This document shows, in pieces, positions 8,453 through 17,157 of a stretch of DNA of 64,000 nt (position 1 is its first letter; each line of letters begins with the position of its first letter). Both the position numbers and the translations under genes were made by a program. Source of the DNA: Coralliovum pocilloporae (GTDB lineage Bacteria; Pseudomonadota; Alphaproteobacteria; Rhizobiales; Cohaesibacteraceae); NCBI RefSeq assembly GCF_030845175.1, contig NZ_CP132542.1, positions 3,073,501 to 3,137,500 of the forward strand. The letters run 5' to 3'. The notes beneath the pieces are model-generated. The model searched no databases and was not told the origin of the DNA. It saw only the letters and a list, made by a program, of their open reading frames with translations.

Positions 8453-9784
8453 TTACGATTTCACCGCTTTTGCCAATTTTCTAACCGCTGCATCCGATGC
8501 AATGACGCCGTCATTGGAAAAAGCCTCGTGATTCGCTTCGATATCCTTGCGGTCATAGAGGTAGTTCACCATCAGCCCGGCAGACTGGTCGAGACCGCGA
8601 TCTGAAACATCCCCAAGCCAGTTCAGCCGCTCAAGGCGTGCGCCGTTCCCCAGATGAAACCGTGCCACAGGATCTGGCACCCGGCCACGATGATCCCTGG
8701 CGGCGAGGAAATAATGCGCTGCCAGTGGCATTAACAGGTCTTTGAGTGCCTGTTCCGTGCCCGGATCGTTCATCCAGTGACGGGAATTGAGAAGCTGTAG
8801 CAGGTCATCATCTGAGTCTCCGTTATCACCGCTCTTTTCAGACGACTGTCGGGACAGCCATTGTCTGAAACCGGGAATGGGAGACAGGGTCACGAAATTC
8901 TTGAGGTTTGGCAGTTCACGGCTCAGCTCTTCCACCACCTGCTTGATCAGGAAGTTGCCAAACGACACACCCTTGAGGCCTTCCTGACAGTTGGAGATTG
9001 AATAGAATACCGCAGTGCCGGCCTTCTCGGGCTCGATGACGTCGCGGTCATCAGCCAGAATGCCTGCAATCCTGTCAGGGATATCCCGCGTCAGGGCCAC
9101 TTCGACGAAAATCAGCGGGTCATCCACAAGGGCAGGGTGGAAAAAAGCGTAAAGCCTCCGGTCCGGCAGATCGATCCGGCGGCGGAGATCATCCCAGTCC
9201 TGAATGGCATGAACTGCCTCATAAGTGATGATTTTCTCAAGGATCGCCGCTGGCGTCTGCCAGTCGATACGCCGCAGAACCAGAAAACCCCGGTTGAACC
9301 AGGCGGTGAACAGCCGGGCAAAGTCATCATCCACTGTTTTCAGGTCCGCATGAGATTTCAGCCGTTGAAGCAGGTCTGCGCGCATCTGCACCAGATGCCG
9401 GGTCCCGTCAGGAGCCATATTGAGGCGGCGGAGCAGTTCTGCCCGGCGGGGTTCACTGGCATCCCGCAGCCGGGCCTGGTTCCTCGCGCTCTGGTCTGCA
9501 AGGTAGGTTTCTGCCGCTTCTGTCAGCTTGTCCCGGTCAACATCGAAATCGGTCAGAAGTGCCCGGAAAAAACCGGTACAGGCAGCACTGTCGAGCGTGC
9601 TGTAATGACAGAGCAGGTCATCTGCACGGGCCACATTGCCCGCTTCCCCGGTCTTTGACAGCAATTCGTCGGCAAGGCTGTGCATGTCTTTGGCCGACAG
9701 CCGTCGCTCCCGATCCAGACCCACCATGCGGCGGCCCCGTTCAGCAATGGTAGACAACATATCGATGGTGAAGAGGCTGTTCAT
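8453..9784 (-). CDS. Malonyl-CoA decarboxylase
   Basis: The 443-residue protein contains the hallmark segments of malonyl-CoA decarboxylase. HAIQDWDDLRRRI and FFHPALVDDPLIFVEVAL come first, then TLSPIPGF, which includes the catalytic Ser. ARFHLGNGARLERLNWLGD holds the catalytic His, and VNYLYD lies near the end. The helical N-terminal oligomerisation domain covers roughly residues 1-150 and the GNAT-like catalytic domain the rest. It converts malonyl-CoA to acetyl-CoA and CO2 in the cytosol. No matB or malonate transporter is adjacent, so its source of malonyl-CoA is not shown here. Confidence 0.93.
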   Translation of the reverse strand: MNSLFTIDMLSTIAERGRRMVGLDRERRLSAKDMHSLADELLSKTGEAGNVARADDLLCHYSTLDSAACTGFFRALLTDFDVDRDKLTEAAETYLADQSARNQARLRDASEPRRAELLRRLNMAPDGTRHLVQMRADLLQRLKSHADLKTVDDDFARLFTAWFNRGFLVLRRIDWQTPAAILEKIITYEAVHAIQDWDDLRRRIDLPDRRLYAFFHPALVDDPLIFVEVALTRDIPDRIAGILADDRDVIEPEKAGTAVFYSISNCQEGLKGVSFGNFLIKQVVEELSRELPNLKNFVTLSPIPGFRQWLSRQSSEKSGDNGDSDDDLLQLLNSRHWMNDPGTEQALKDLLMPLAAHYFLAARDHRGRVPDPVARFHLGNGARLERLNWLGDVSDRGLDQSAGLMVNYLYDRKDIEANHEAFSNDGVIASDAAVRKLAKAVKS

Positions 9785-9990
9785 GTCTCGCGGTCCTGTG
9801 TCTGGTCTATCCCTTGCCGGTTCCGGCTGGAGGTTCTGTCAGACTTATGCACATCTATGTGGCGTTTTAACCGTCAAAACCAAACTCTTGACCCTAGACC
9901 TGTGACGAGGGGTTGACGTGGATCGAATCCGGCTATAGATACCCGTCATCCAAAGCGCCACAGCGCACCTCTTTACGAGGTTTGTTCTAC

Positions 9991-10064
9991 TGGGGAATAG
10001 TTTAATGGTAGAACAGCGGACTCTGACTCCGTCGGTCCTGGTTCGAGTCCAGGTTCCCCAGCCA
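9991..10064 (+). tRNA. tRNA-Gln (anticodon CTG), CCA encoded
   Basis: The seven-base acceptor stem TGGGGAA pairs with TTCCCCA, followed by discriminator G and an encoded CCA. The anticodon loop CTCTGAC gives anticodon CUG. The T-arm GGTTCGAGTCC is canonical. The length of 74 bases is normal. A weak AAAGAC/GTCTTT hairpin follows at 10065-10082 but lacks a T-run. Confidence 0.97.
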
Positions 10065-10239
10065 AAAGACAAACTAGTCTTTACAATGCTTTGTTAAAGT
10101 CCCATATATAGTATGAAAGTAAGTTAGCTTTTATCGATGAAACCTTTGCTATCAACCGGTTTCTGAGAGTTGAGTGAAAGGCGAAGATGATGATTCTTGC
10201 GACAAAAGAAGGTTGGGGCGGTCTGGTCTGACAAGGCCA

Positions 10240-10269
10240 TTGACAATACTCTGTCATATTGTGTTCTAT
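10240..10269 (+). promoter_or_regulatory. Candidate sigma-70 promoter for the DUF4760-like gene
   Basis: A perfect -35 box TTGACA (10240-10245) is followed 18 bases later by TTCTAT (10264-10269) as a weaker -10. The predicted start of transcription would lie about 45 bases before the downstream start codon. Confidence 0.4.
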
Positions 10270-10319
10270 CAAAGGCTTTCAACGGTACGTTGTGAGCCTT
10301 TTGTGTTTTGGGGGACGCT

Positions 10320-10796
10320 GTGGCTGAGGTTTGGGCCATTTACATTTCCGCCGGTATCGCGGCAGCGGTTGGACTTGTTGCCGCAGCAATAGCCATCTGG
10401 GGAATTCGCACGCAAAGAGAGATTGCCCTCAAGCGTACGACCCTCGATATGATCAGCCAATCAGAACGTGACAAGGATATCATTGAGGCTCAGGCGCGTT
10501 TCAATGATCTTGCAAAGCAACCCGCGGGCCTCGCTCCCTATGCGGAAAAGGACAAACTGGCCACTGATGATGTTGAGAAGATACGCGTTGTCCTGAACCA
10601 ATATGAGATTTATGCCATTGGCATCAAACGCGGAATTATTGATGAGGAACTCTATTTCCTCTGGTTCAAGAGCGGGCTACTGACCCATTGGCGGCATGCT
10701 GAGCCGTTTATTACACGTCTTCGTGCCCTTACGGAGTCAGATGTCCTGTTCCGTGAATTTGAGTGGTTGGTTGAGAGAGCGCGTAATCATGGATGA
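10320..10796 (+). CDS. DUF4760-like membrane-anchored protein
   Basis: I chose the GTG at 10320 because GGGGGA lies four bases before it; the frame also extends to a TTG at 10308. Residues 1-27 form one transmembrane helix (IAAAVGLVAAAIAIWGI). The remaining 125 residues are a cytosolic helical domain with VLNQYEIYAIGIKRGIIDEELYFLW, which recalls DUF4760 proteins. No catalytic motif is visible and no function can be assigned. It stands alone next to tRNA-Gln, and a candidate promoter precedes it. Confidence 0.7.
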   Translation: MAEVWAIYISAGIAAAVGLVAAAIAIWGIRTQREIALKRTTLDMISQSERDKDIIEAQARFNDLAKQPAGLAPYAEKDKLATDDVEKIRVVLNQYEIYAIGIKRGIIDEELYFLWFKSGLLTHWRHAEPFITRLRALTESDVLFREFEWLVERARNHG

Positions 10797-11004
10797 TCAA
10801 AGCGATTCATAATCATTCCCTTTCCGATTTAACCCGCTACAATTCCCCCAATTTGGCTCTTTCAAAGCCTCTGCGCAGATGCCATAGTCTGGCACTGGAA
10901 GCTGGTGTGTGGAGAGGTGAATTGACCGTGCGCACCGGAAGAAATCTCAAAGAATATAAACAGGCTGACTGGTGTAACCGGTTGGCACAAAAGTGAGACC
11001 TGGA

Positions 11005-11862
11005 ATGCGATTTGAAGCTCCTCAAACGGTGGAGGCGGCGGTTGGCCTGCTTTCATCGGAAGGTGGCGTGACGCGGGTTCTGTCCGGCGGCACGGATGTT
11101 CTGGTGCAGTTGCGCAGCGGTATGGTTGAGCCGGATCTGATTGTCGATATCAAGAAGATCCCCGGCATGCGCGATATTGTCGAAGATGACGAGGGTTTCC
11201 GCATCGGCGCGGCTGTGGCCTGCGTCGAACTGGGGGAGCATGATGCTCTCAGCAAGGCCTGGCCGGGCGTTGTGGAAGGGGCCGAGCTCATCGGTTCAAC
11301 CCAGGTGCAGGGCCGGGCCACCATGGTGGGCAATCTCTGCAATGCTTCTCCCGCTGCTGACAGCGTGCCGGGTCTCGTAGCCGCCGGTGCCACGGTTGAA
11401 ATCGTCGGTCCCGATGGGCGTCGCCAGATAAAGGTTGAAGATGTGCCGGCAGCACCCGGTCGTACCAGCCTTGCAAAAGGTGAGATGATTGAAGCCATCC
11501 GTCTGCCAAAGCGGGCACCACGCTCGGGCGATGCCTATCTGCGGTTCATTCCGCGGACGGAAATGGATATCGCCGTTGTTGGCTGTGCCGTTCGTCTGGC
11601 GCTGGATGAAACCGGCACCTGCACGGAAGCCTCTGTCGCACTTGGCGCGGTGGCTATCACCGTTCTCAACGTCAAGGATGCGGCTGACGCGCTGATTGGC
11701 ACGAAGGTTGATGACGAAGCGCTGGCCAGAATGGCCGCAGCCGCATCGGCTGCCTGCAAACCCATTGACGACAAGCGCGGCACCAGAGAGTTCCGCATTA
11801 AGATCGCCGGTGTTCTTGCCGAACGGGCCGCGCGCATCGCACTCGAACGCGCACGGGGATAA
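11005..11862 (+). CDS. Molybdenum hydroxylase FAD-binding (medium) subunit, CoxM/CutM-like
   Basis: The 285-residue protein belongs to the FAD-binding subunits of the xanthine dehydrogenase/CO dehydrogenase family. It has VLSGGTDVLVQLRSG for FAD pyrophosphate binding, then GSTQVQGRATMVGNLCNASPAAD and a C-terminal CO_deh_flav_C domain. It passes electrons from the 2Fe-2S subunit to an acceptor. A GTG at 10993 is an alternative start; neither start has a strong ribosome-binding site. It is the first gene of a medium-small-large operon, two bases before the next gene. Confidence 0.9.
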   Translation: MRFEAPQTVEAAVGLLSSEGGVTRVLSGGTDVLVQLRSGMVEPDLIVDIKKIPGMRDIVEDDEGFRIGAAVACVELGEHDALSKAWPGVVEGAELIGSTQVQGRATMVGNLCNASPAADSVPGLVAAGATVEIVGPDGRRQIKVEDVPAAPGRTSLAKGEMIEAIRLPKRAPRSGDAYLRFIPRTEMDIAVVGCAVRLALDETGTCTEASVALGAVAITVLNVKDAADALIGTKVDDEALARMAAAASAACKPIDDKRGTREFRIKIAGVLAERAARIALERARG

Positions 11863-11864
11863 TC

Positions 11865-12341
11865 ATGTCTGGCATTCACGTAACAACCACCATCAACGGT
11901 GATGAAGCTGAATTCATCTGCCAGCCGGATGAAACCCTGCTGGATGTTCTGCGGGATCGCATGGGCATGACGGGCAGCAAGGAAGGCTGCGGCTCAGGCG
12001 ATTGCGGGGCCTGCAGTGTCATGGTCAATGACCGTCTGGTCTGTTCCTGCCTGGTGCTGGGAGCCGAAGCGGAAGGGGCAAGGGTCGACACGATTGAAGG
12101 CATGGCGGATGGTGAAACCCTGCACCCGCTACAGAGGAAGTTCCTTGAGCATGCCGCCCTGCAGTGTGGCGTTTGCACACCGGGTTTTCTGGTGGCGGCG
12201 AAGGCTCTGCTTGAGAAAAATCCCGATCCGTCTGAGATAGAAGTCCGGTACTGGCTGGCAGGCAATCTCTGCCGTTGCACCGGTTATGACAAGATCATCC
12301 GCGCAGTCATGGATGCTGCTGCAGAAATGAGAGGAGCCTGA
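11865..12341 (+). CDS. Molybdenum hydroxylase 2Fe-2S (small) subunit, CoxS-like
   Basis: The 158-residue protein has two 2Fe-2S sites. The N-terminal plant-type cluster is bound by GCGSGDCGACSV and a later Cys (VCSC). The C-terminal helical-bundle cluster is bound by QCGVCTPGF and NLCRCTGYDKI. It relays electrons from the molybdenum centre of the large subunit to the FAD subunit. The start lies two bases after the FAD subunit gene and the stop three bases before the large subunit gene, indicating one operon and a heterotrimeric enzyme. Confidence 0.95.
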   Translation: MSGIHVTTTINGDEAEFICQPDETLLDVLRDRMGMTGSKEGCGSGDCGACSVMVNDRLVCSCLVLGAEAEGARVDTIEGMADGETLHPLQRKFLEHAALQCGVCTPGFLVAAKALLEKNPDPSEIEVRYWLAGNLCRCTGYDKIIRAVMDAAAEMRGA

Positions 12342-12344
12342 CCC

Positions 12345-14609
12345 ATGTCCAGACTCACGGAAAAAGCCCGCGATGGTGCACTGAAACAGGTTGGTACCCG
12401 CCCGCTGCGTCCCGACGGGATCGACAAGGTGACGGGCCGCGCTCGCTTTGGAGCCGATGCGGTTGCCCCCGGCATGCTGGTTGGCAAAATTCTCAGAAGC
12501 CCGCACGCGCATGCCCGCATCAAGGCAATTGATACAACAAAGGCGGAAGCGCTTTCCGGCGTCAAGGCCGTTATCACCGCTGATGATTTTGGTGATGTGG
12601 ATGAAAGCCTGACCGATACGCTCCACAACATCATGGCCCATGGCAAGGCGCTTTATGAGGGGCACGCTGTTGCTGCGGTTGCCGCCGTCAACATGTCTGT
12701 CGCCCGTCAGGCCCTGAAGCTGATCGAGGTCGATTATGATGTTCTGCCGCATGTAACGGATGTGGAAGAGGCGGCCCAACCGGACGCGCCACTGATCCGT
12801 GAGGATCTTCTGACGGTTGGCGTCAACCCGCCTGCCACAAAGCCGTCCAACATCTCCGCCCGGCATGAATTCGGTCATGGTGATGTGGGTAAGGGATTTG
12901 CGGAAGCTGACATTATTGTCGAACGGACCTTCCGCACAGAAGCCACCCACCAGGGCTATATTGAGCCACATTCCTGGCTCGGCAGCATGGGGCCGGATGG
13001 TCAGGCAGAACTCTGGGGTTGTACCCAGGGGCATTATATGGTGCGCGATACCTGCGCCGGACTTCTGGGCATTGACGTGTCCAAGCTCCGGGTGACAGCG
13101 TCCGAGATCGGCGGCGGCTTTGGTGGCAAGACGACGGTCTTTGTTGAACCGGTGGTGCTGGCGCTCTCCCGCAAGGCCAATCGCCCGGTGAAAATCACCA
13201 TGAGCCGTGAAGAAGTGTTCAAGGCGACAGGCCCCACATCCAGCTCTGCCAATCGGGTGAAGATCGGCATTACGAAGGATGGCCGGATCACCGCAGCAGA
13301 CGCGGAACTGTTCTATCAGGGTGGGGCATTCCCGGGCTCTCCGGTGGAATTCGGGGCCATGGCAGCCTTTGCCTGCTATGCGCTGGAGAATGTGCGTGCC
13401 GTGGGCTGGGATGTGCTGGCCAACCGACCGAAACAGGCGGCCTATCGTGCGCCTGGCGCGCCGATGATCGTCTTTGCGGTTGAAAGCGTCATTGATGAAC
13501 TGGCACGCCGGATTGACATGGACCCGGTGGATTTCCGTCTGAAGAATGCCCCTAAGGAAGGGGATCGTTCGTCCTACGGCCCGAAATTCGGCCCGATAGG
13601 CCTGATCCAGACGCTTGAAGCCGCGAAGGCACATCCGCATTATTCAGCGCCACTCGGCCCCAATCAGGGACGTGGCATTGCTGCGGGATTCTGGTTCAAT
13701 TTCGGCGGTATGACCTGTTCCAACATCAATATCGGCAATGATGGCACCGTGACGATTGCGGTTGGTACGCCGGATATTGGTGGATCACGTGCCTCCATGT
13801 GCCTGATGGCGGCGGAAGAGTTCGGCATTCCTTACGACCGGGTGAAGGCGATTGTTGCTGATACCTCTGCGCTCGGCTTCAACGATGTGACCGATGGCAG
13901 CCGTGTGACCTTCTCAAGCGGTTATGCCACCATCCAGTCAGCACGGGCTGCCATTGGGGAAATGTGTAAACGTGCCGCACAAATCTGGGGTATTCCGGAA
14001 GAAGCGGTGGACTGGTCAGACGGTCATGCCCGTCCGTCCGGCCCGAATGCCGGTGATTTTGAACCGCTGTCTATGGCGGAGATTGCCGCAAGCGCCGCCC
14101 GGACCGGAGGCCCGATTGCCGGTCATCACGAGGTCAATGTGGATGGGGCCGGTGTCAGTTTCGGTGTTCACATCGCTGATGTGGAGATTGACCCGCAGAC
14201 AGGCCGCAGCACGGTTACCCGCTATACAGTGCTTCAGGACGCGGGCAAGGCCATCCATCCCGCCTATGTGGAAGGGCAGTATCAGGGTGGCGCGGTACAG
14301 GGTATCGGCTGGGCCCTGAACGAGGAATATATCTACGGCGAAGACGGCCGCCTGCAGAATGCCGGTTTCCTTGATTACCGCATGCCGGTTGCCTCAGACC
14401 TGCCGATGATTGATACGCAGATTATCGAAATCCCCAATGAGGGACATCCATACGGCGTGCGCGGTGTGGGTGAGACGCCAATCGTGCCGCCACTTGGGGC
14501 TATCGGTAATGCGGTTTCCCAGGCGATTGGTCTGCGGGTGACTGAAACACCTATGTCTCCGCCGCGCCTGCTGGCCATGATGAGCAGCTATCGCGAAGCG
14601 GCTGAATAG
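12345..14609 (+). CDS. Molybdenum hydroxylase molybdopterin-binding (large) subunit
   Basis: The 754-residue protein carries the Mo-cofactor signatures GGGFGGKT, the active-site loop KQAAYRAPGAP and the C-terminal GVGETPIVPP containing the catalytic base Glu. The active-site loop is neither AYxCSFR (form I CO dehydrogenase) nor AYRGAGR (form II), so it is unlikely to oxidise CO. AYRAPG resembles carboxylate, aldehyde or N-heterocycle hydroxylases such as the 4-hydroxybenzoyl-CoA reductase and xanthine dehydrogenase relatives. The substrate is unknown. No XdhC-type maturation gene is adjacent. Confidence 0.92.
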   Translation: MSRLTEKARDGALKQVGTRPLRPDGIDKVTGRARFGADAVAPGMLVGKILRSPHAHARIKAIDTTKAEALSGVKAVITADDFGDVDESLTDTLHNIMAHGKALYEGHAVAAVAAVNMSVARQALKLIEVDYDVLPHVTDVEEAAQPDAPLIREDLLTVGVNPPATKPSNISARHEFGHGDVGKGFAEADIIVERTFRTEATHQGYIEPHSWLGSMGPDGQAELWGCTQGHYMVRDTCAGLLGIDVSKLRVTASEIGGGFGGKTTVFVEPVVLALSRKANRPVKITMSREEVFKATGPTSSSANRVKIGITKDGRITAADAELFYQGGAFPGSPVEFGAMAAFACYALENVRAVGWDVLANRPKQAAYRAPGAPMIVFAVESVIDELARRIDMDPVDFRLKNAPKEGDRSSYGPKFGPIGLIQTLEAAKAHPHYSAPLGPNQGRGIAAGFWFNFGGMTCSNINIGNDGTVTIAVGTPDIGGSRASMCLMAAEEFGIPYDRVKAIVADTSALGFNDVTDGSRVTFSSGYATIQSARAAIGEMCKRAAQIWGIPEEAVDWSDGHARPSGPNAGDFEPLSMAEIAASAARTGGPIAGHHEVNVDGAGVSFGVHIADVEIDPQTGRSTVTRYTVLQDAGKAIHPAYVEGQYQGGAVQGIGWALNEEYIYGEDGRLQNAGFLDYRMPVASDLPMIDTQIIEIPNEGHPYGVRGVGETPIVPPLGAIGNAVSQAIGLRVTETPMSPPRLLAMMSSYREAAE

Positions 14610-14625
14610 AGGACAAAGGGCGGGA

Positions 14626-14871
14626 ATGGTCAAAGTGGTGCTCTGGGGAGCTCTGACACATGCAACGAACGGCGAGGCCGAACTGGACCTTGATGTTCGT
14701 ACGGTGAAAGAGCTTCTGACCCGGCTTGAGACTGATTATCCCGCCCTCGCACCGCAATTGAAAAAGGGCGTCTCGGTGGCCATCGATGGCCAGATCTACC
14801 GAGACGCCTGGTTCGCGCCTATCCCTGAAGGAGCCGAGGTCTTCGTGCTGCCGCGCATGGTTGGTGGTTAG
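14626..14871 (+). CDS. MoaD/ThiS family small sulfur-carrier protein
   Basis: The 81-residue protein has the beta-grasp pattern of MoaD and ThiS, including TVKELLTRLETDYPAL and IPEGAEVFVLPRMVGG. It ends in Gly-Gly, which MoeB or ThiF-type enzymes adenylate and thiocarboxylate. It lies 17 bases after the molybdenum hydroxylase large subunit, so it may supply sulfur for that enzyme's molybdopterin. Such genes are often found with tungsten or molybdenum enzymes. It lacks other molybdopterin synthase genes nearby. Confidence 0.85.
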   Translation: MVKVVLWGALTHATNGEAELDLDVRTVKELLTRLETDYPALAPQLKKGVSVAIDGQIYRDAWFAPIPEGAEVFVLPRMVGG

Positions 14872-14887
14872 GCAGCCAGCGTCTGAT

Positions 14888-15487
14888 TTATTCCGCTGTT
14901 TCTGTAAAGCGCCGGATGGCCTCTCCAAGGCAGGTGGCCATGCGCTCGGACAGATCAATTCTGCCGGCAAAACCGTGGCCCTTTTCGCTCATCTTCGGCA
15001 AGGTCTTCAGCAGGATATTGATGACCTTTTCGTCCTCATGATCAGCCGCAAAGACATCAGCGTAATAGGTGAGGAAGACCAGGCAGGCCACATCTTCGAT
15101 GCATTGCGTATCTGTGTCCGTCTTCAGATGCTTCTTCTGAAGAATGCTGGAGACATGTTCGCAATCGTCAGTGCTGTAGCCATGCTCTGACATCATCTCT
15201 GCCACGCGTGAACCATGTCGTTTCTTCTGCGCTCCCCGCCAGCGATGATAACCGGGCTTGTTGCGGGGATAGGAATCGCGCGGAATGACCCAGCGTTCAA
15301 TATGTTGGCCCCGGGCGGCAATCTGTAAAAGTTCACTGGCATCCGGTTCGAACCCGGCCAGCACGTCTGACATGCGCCGTCCATAAAGCAGTTCATAAGG
15401 CCATGTTTTGCCATCGGCTTCAATGGAGCGGGGATCCGCGCTGTTTGCTGCGTCTATCTGCTCAAGAACGTTGGCCAGTTGAGACAT
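14888..15487 (-). CDS. DUF4202 family protein
   Basis: The 199-residue protein matches DUF4202 by its overall pattern: RGQHIERWVIPRDSYP, YHRWRGAQKKRHG and CLVFLTYYADVFAADHEDEK. The conserved His and Asp residues suggest a metal-binding HD-like helical fold, but no reaction is established. It converges with the MoaD-like gene (16 bases between stops) and shares strand with the upstream sulfatase-like gene, 26 bases away, so those two may be co-transcribed. Confidence 0.8.
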   Translation of the reverse strand: MSQLANVLEQIDAANSADPRSIEADGKTWPYELLYGRRMSDVLAGFEPDASELLQIAARGQHIERWVIPRDSYPRNKPGYHRWRGAQKKRHGSRVAEMMSEHGYSTDDCEHVSSILQKKHLKTDTDTQCIEDVACLVFLTYYADVFAADHEDEKVINILLKTLPKMSEKGHGFAGRIDLSERMATCLGEAIRRFTETAE

Positions 15488-15513
15488 AGAAGCTCCTCGA
15501 TCTTTTGGAATAG

Positions 15514-17067
15514 TTATGATGTACGGTCATCAATGTGCCGCATGCCATCAGCTGTTGCATGATATCCCGACAGACGGCGATCCGCATAGGTCATTCTATG
15601 GTCAAGCAGAGCTCGGGTCATCCGTGCAATTGTATCGCGATGCTCTGGCTGTTCCGCAAGGTTGGTCATCTCATTGGGATCTGCATCCATATCAAACAGA
15701 AGTGGCGGCAGCCCGCCGTTAAAATGGATGTATTTGTATTGGTGTTCACGCAGGATACAGACATTGAGCTGATTGAACGGCAGGCCAAACTTTGTTTCAT
15801 AAATGCTGGTGCGTGCCGGGTTGGCAAAATCCAGCTCCATATAAGCGTAATCCCGGAGGCTGGATGCATCCTGATCCGTAAGGAGTGGCAACAGAGATTG
15901 CCCGTCCAGCTGATAGGGGATTTTGAGGTCGAGCCAGTCGAGAATGGTCGGGACGACATCAATCGACTGGGTGATCTGCTCAACAGAACGCCCGGCAGTT
16001 TGGCGCCGTTTTGGATCCCGGATGATCATTGGCGTGTGAAAGGCCCGCTCATAGACACTTTCCTTGCCCCACATCAGATGGTCACCCAGCATTTCGCCAT
16101 GATCTGCTGTGAGGACTATCAGCGTCCGGTCATATTGGCCTGTCTCTTTCAGATAAGCGATGATCCGCCCGATATGATCATCCAGCTCCTTGATGAGGCC
16201 TATATAGACAGCCCGGATTTCCTGCGTCTGCTCCGGTGTCAGCGTGTGAGCGTCAGTTCCGGGCAGCTGGGTCTGATAGTTCTGGCCGGCCTTTGAGAAG
16301 AAGGCCTTAAAGACCGGATGAACAGCCATTTCCGCATCAAGTGATCCATGATGAGCGGGCTTTGGTGCCGCTTCGGGAGTGCAGAACGTGTTATAGGGTG
16401 CAGCCGCCGCAAATGGCGGATGTGGCTTGATATAGGATAGATGCACACTCCAGCTCTTATCGCCCAGAAGCTTCAGGTGGTTGAGAAGCTGATCGGTCAG
16501 ATAGGCGGTTTCGCTGTAGTCCCTGTGGAAGAGGGCCGGGTCATTGATCCTGGCATCCCGCGATGGATCAGGTGATTGAGGCACCTGAATGCTGGCTGCA
16601 TCCGGTGCGTCATAGCCAAGAGCGATCAGATAGCGTCGCCAGTCTGCATTGTCATCGGCACGCATCCGGGCAACTTCCGTGAAACCGGGGAGAAGCCCCT
16701 CATAGTCGGTCAGGCTCGGGTCATTGGGATCCAGGCCACGTGGGTCTGGTGTGGCATCCGTATAGCCGAACAGAAGCGGCTCACGTCCTGCCTTCCTCAG
16801 CTCAAGGGCCAGATTGGTGTGATCTGCCGCGAGCGGCGTGCCGTTGCGTACAGACCGGTGGTTCATGGCATAGAGCCCGGTTAGCAGGCTGGCACGGGAG
16901 GGGCCGCACGGTGTGATAGCGCAAAAGTTCTTGCGAAAAGAGACACCGTCAGCTGCCAGAGATCGCATGGTCTCAAAGGCCGGGTCATTGTCAACAAGGT
17001 CGAAGAAGATGTCAGCCCGGAGCTGATCCAGAGTGATGAACAGAATATTGGGTCTGCTGTCAGTCAT
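15514..17067 (-). CDS. Phosphonate monoester hydrolase / sulfatase family enzyme
   Basis: The 517-residue alkaline-phosphatase-superfamily enzyme has the formylglycine motif CGPSRASLLTG with the modified residue Cys54. The metal-binding NILFITLDQLRAD segment lies at the N-terminus and TADHGEMLGDH in the middle. The adjacent LYAMNHRSVRNGTPL and LFGYTDATPDPRG are typical of phosphonate monoester hydrolases rather than standard arylsulfatases. No signal peptide is seen, consistent with cytosolic PMH enzymes. It needs a formylglycine-generating enzyme, which is not in this window. The exact substrate (phosphonate, phosphodiester or sulfate ester) is open. Confidence 0.85.
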   Translation of the reverse strand: MTDSRPNILFITLDQLRADIFFDLVDNDPAFETMRSLAADGVSFRKNFCAITPCGPSRASLLTGLYAMNHRSVRNGTPLAADHTNLALELRKAGREPLLFGYTDATPDPRGLDPNDPSLTDYEGLLPGFTEVARMRADDNADWRRYLIALGYDAPDAASIQVPQSPDPSRDARINDPALFHRDYSETAYLTDQLLNHLKLLGDKSWSVHLSYIKPHPPFAAAAPYNTFCTPEAAPKPAHHGSLDAEMAVHPVFKAFFSKAGQNYQTQLPGTDAHTLTPEQTQEIRAVYIGLIKELDDHIGRIIAYLKETGQYDRTLIVLTADHGEMLGDHLMWGKESVYERAFHTPMIIRDPKRRQTAGRSVEQITQSIDVVPTILDWLDLKIPYQLDGQSLLPLLTDQDASSLRDYAYMELDFANPARTSIYETKFGLPFNQLNVCILREHQYKYIHFNGGLPPLLFDMDADPNEMTNLAEQPEHRDTIARMTRALLDHRMTYADRRLSGYHATADGMRHIDDRTS

Positions 17068-17157
17068 GGCGGAACCTGATCAATCTGCCGAGAAGAATGG
17101 TGTGTTGAGAAGGGAGAGTAGCGACCACCGGGGTGCCTGTCATCCGTTTTGACCCTA

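Noticed and set aside
10065-10082. AAAGAC/GTCTTT hairpin after tRNA-Gln as a terminator
   Set aside because: The stem is AT-rich and lacks a trailing T-run; too weak to list as a terminator.
10793-10996. 67-codon forward frame between the DUF4760-like gene and the molybdenum hydroxylase
   Set aside because: No ribosome-binding site, no recognisable motif, and it overlaps the stop of one gene and the possible start of the next. Treated as non-coding.
12129-13640. 503-codon reverse frame opposite the molybdenum hydroxylase genes
   Set aside because: It lies entirely antisense to two genes with strong family motifs and its product has His/Arg-rich shadow composition.
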